Positions 22,076-23,579 of a stretch of DNA of 23,579 nt are shown piece by piece (the first letter of the stretch is position 1; each line of letters starts with the position of its first letter). The notes below the pieces were generated by a model. It was not told where the DNA came from. It did not search any database and worked only from the letters and a program-made list of their open reading frames with translations. The position numbers and the translations under genes are program-made. Source of the stretch: Clostridiales bacterium (lineage in GTDB: Bacteria > Bacillota_A > Clostridia > Oscillospirales > Oscillospiraceae); NCBI GenBank assembly GCA_022777455.1, contig JALFGI010000133.1, positions 1-23,579 on the forward strand. Direction: 5' to 3'.

Positions 22076-23172
22076 TATTTCAGCATGGCGCTTTGGTTCA
22101 GCACCGGGGTGCTGTAGAGAAACAGCACATCCTGATCCCCGAATTCCACCACCTGGGGAAGAAATTCCGTGGCCACATAGCGGATGTCCAGCAGGGTCAC
22201 TTTGGAATAACCGGGCACCAGCAGCGGCACCAGGCTGCTGCCGAAGGAGTCCCGGAAGACGATCAGCTCCCGCTGTGTTTGGGCATTGGGATTATCCACC
22301 GTCAACACCGCCGCAGGGCCGGAGAGGAACACATCATACAGGTCCCGGCTGTCCAGCTTGGTCAGGTCATACACCGCTGCCGTCTCCCCCGTCTCATGGT
22401 TGGTCACCGTACACTCCGTCAGGGTGTCGCTTTCCAGAATCCACAGGGTGTCCGGTTTCAAAGGCAGCGCCGCCTGACCGTAGTACACGCCATAGAAAGG
22501 CCGCTCCAGGGCGGTGGGCGTGTAGTCATCCTCCACCTCTACCCCCAGCGCCCGGGCAATCCGGCCGGCAGCTTCCAGCAGGGTTTCCTGCCGCCAGTGG
22601 AGGTCGGTGGCATAGTAGCAGTCCGCCGAGAGGGCGTCGGTCAAATCCACATAATCCCCCCAGGGAATGTCCCGGATGACAGTGAACATGGCCTCATAAT
22701 CCATGGCAGGGTAGCCATTTGGGGACGCCAGATAGTAGTTCTTGTCCGGCACCACGGAAAAGACGATCTTCCCCTGGCCGTCCTTCAGGTACAGGTCATA
22801 GATCTTCTGAAATTTTTCCACCGCGCCGGAAAGGGAGGCCTCATTCAGAGGATATTCCAGCTTGCCGGCGGAGCCCTGGGTCAGATAGATGCCGTTATTA
22901 TCCAGCTTTTGCAGAGCCCCGTAGTTGAACCCGGCCTTCAGGGTGCGAAAGCCGTCCCGTATCGGGAACTGATCCTGGAGGAAGGTCTCGAATTTTGTCA
23001 TAAACCTGCCGTCCAGCAGGGTCTGAGCGTTCAGGGCAGGAAATTGCTCCAGCTTCCGGCGCTCCGCCTGGGAAATCTCCCGCCGGGGCCCAAACCAGAG
23101 CGCCGCCGCCAAGCCCAGCCAAACCGCCGCCACCATGAGCGCCCCAAAAATGCGCTGTTTTTGTCTGCTCAA
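22075..23172 (-). CDS. DHHW/AlgX-like protein for polysaccharide O-acetylation
   Basis: 365 aa from a TTG start at 23172, chosen because an ideal AGGAGGTG site lies six bases upstream. In-frame ATGs at 23193 and 23220 have no such site. One signal-anchor helix (KQRIFGALMVAAVWLGLAAA) is followed by an extracellular SGNH-like domain. The DHHW family motif is seen as TDLHW (D190, H192), that is with Leu in place of the first His. FRDSFGSSL near the C-terminus is the family Ser-containing segment. DHHW/AlgX/AlgJ proteins transfer or present acetyl groups to extracellular polysaccharide, with an MBOAT partner delivering acetyl across the membrane. The MBOAT gene lies directly upstream, separated by fold-back copy E. 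Confidence 0.88.
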   Translation of the reverse strand: MSRQKQRIFGALMVAAVWLGLAAALWFGPRREISQAERRKLEQFPALNAQTLLDGRFMTKFETFLQDQFPIRDGFRTLKAGFNYGALQKLDNNGIYLTQGSAGKLEYPLNEASLSGAVEKFQKIYDLYLKDGQGKIVFSVVPDKNYYLASPNGYPAMDYEAMFTVIRDIPWGDYVDLTDALSADCYYATDLHWRQETLLEAAGRIARALGVEVEDDYTPTALERPFYGVYYGQAALPLKPDTLWILESDTLTECTVTNHETGETAAVYDLTKLDSRDLYDVFLSGPAAVLTVDNPNAQTQRELIVFRDSFGSSLVPLLVPGYSKVTLLDIRYVATEFLPQVVEFGDQDVLFLYSTPVLNQSAMLK

Positions 23173-23226
23173 ACTTGCACCTCCTGATATCATTCCATAC
23201 AAATCCGTTTTGCCATGCACGCAGAC

Positions 23227-23450
23227 AAATTGTTGTTTAGCGCGCCATTTCGTAGGGCGGGGTCTTGACCCCGCCGACCCGGTTCCGGTTTCTGGCTGGT
23301 ACGTCGAATGGCATTATTCCGAAATAATCGCCGAAAAATTCCAAAGAACCGACATTTGATACCATTTATCCAACCTGGCAGGTTTTGTTACCTGATCGGC
23401 GGGGACAAGACCCCGCCCTACGAATGGCGTGCCACATAAATTACAATTTA
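23227..23450. repeat. Fold-back element, family 2 (copy E)
   Basis: Ends AAATTGTTGTTTA (23227-23239) and TAAATTACAATTT (23437-23449) are inverted at 11 of 13 positions. Inner 27-bp arms at 23251-23277 and 23396-23422 have one mismatch and equal those of copy C. The central 120 bases are also similar to copy C. It lies between two co-directional genes, the MBOAT and DHHW genes, so if they form an operon the mRNA contains the fold-back. Confidence 0.85.
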
Positions 23451-23463
23451 CCTGATAGTCAAG

Positions 23464-23579
23464 TCAGAACCGAAAATAGTGGAAGGGATTAAACGACCCG
23501 TCCACGAGATACGCGGTGCACAGGAGCAGCAGTGCCGCCATGGCCAGGGCTTCCAGCATCGGCAGCCGTTCTCCCATTG
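23464..23579 (-). CDS. MBOAT O-acyltransferase, C-terminal fragment (5' end outside window)
   Basis: Too short to stand out as an ORF, but the minus strand encodes 37 residues ending DGSFNPFHYFRF and a TGA at 23464. The F/YNPFxYFRF end is the hallmark of the AlgI/DltB-type MBOAT family, and it is preceded by a hydrophobic helix (LEALAMAALLLLCTAYL). These membrane acyltransferases supply acetyl groups for surface polysaccharide modification. Its co-directional placement before the DHHW/AlgX-like gene strongly supports the call. The catalytic His is outside the window. Confidence 0.85.
   Translation of the reverse strand, partial: MGERLPMLEALAMAALLLLCTAYLVDGSFNPFHYFRF

Overview
The window reads as chromosomal DNA of a G+C-rich, Gram-positive gut-type Clostridium relative (Oscillospiraceae/Ruminococcaceae level). 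The evidence is strong AGGAGG ribosome sites, sigma-A type TTGACA/TATAAT promoters, and neighbours such as MoxR-DUF58-transglutaminase, RlmA, a Spo0J/Noc-like ParB and DHHW/MBOAT proteins. I see no phage, plasmid, IS transposase, CRISPR, tRNA or rRNA gene. The species assignment is inference.

Layout. 1-120 is the tail of an SPFH/band-7 protein with its terminator. 680-10100 (minus) is a run of nine genes, transcribed right to left: class II aldolase, PFK-family kinase, TIM-like isomerase, LarA-family protein, a sulfonate/taurine-type ABC importer (binding protein, permease, ATPase), a NagB-like deaminase and NagA. Five of these products make an unbroken route from N-acetylglucosamine-6-phosphate to triose phosphates. 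The LarA homologue and the importer are the unexplained parts. 10658-12762 (plus) is a divergent psuK-psuG pseudouridine operon. 12818-14374 holds a polysaccharide deacetylase (minus) and rlmA (plus), read divergently from overlapping promoters. 14693-18891 (minus) is a MoxR ATPase, DUF58 protein, membrane transglutaminase and 94-aa protein operon. 19361-21871 (plus) carries a lone ParB-like gene and a membrane-anchored repeat/LRR protein. 22075-23579 (minus) carries a DHHW/AlgX-like protein and the end of an MBOAT O-acyltransferase, a likely polysaccharide O-acetylation pair.

The most unusual structure is in the noncoding DNA. Nearly every large intergenic gap is filled by a fold-back element. 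Family 1 (183-641 and 21918-22075) has ATACTA...TAGTAT ends and a shared core, and sits in convergent gaps just beyond terminators. Family 2 (10331-10609, 19100-19333, 23227-23450) has AAATTGTTGTTTA-like ends enclosing different hairpin-rich interiors, and sits upstream of genes. A third hairpin cluster (14481-14660) lies in another convergent gap. None encodes a credible protein. They look like MITE-like or structured-RNA elements mobilised in trans, or retained as domain boundaries. This is the part of the window most likely to be undescribed.

Regulation visible in the sequence includes a near-consensus promoter for the long minus operon with a perfect 7-bp inverted repeat in its -35/-10 spacer, a terminator-like hairpin that could lower expression of nagB-nagA relative to the upstream genes, and a strong hairpin behind the binding-protein gene.
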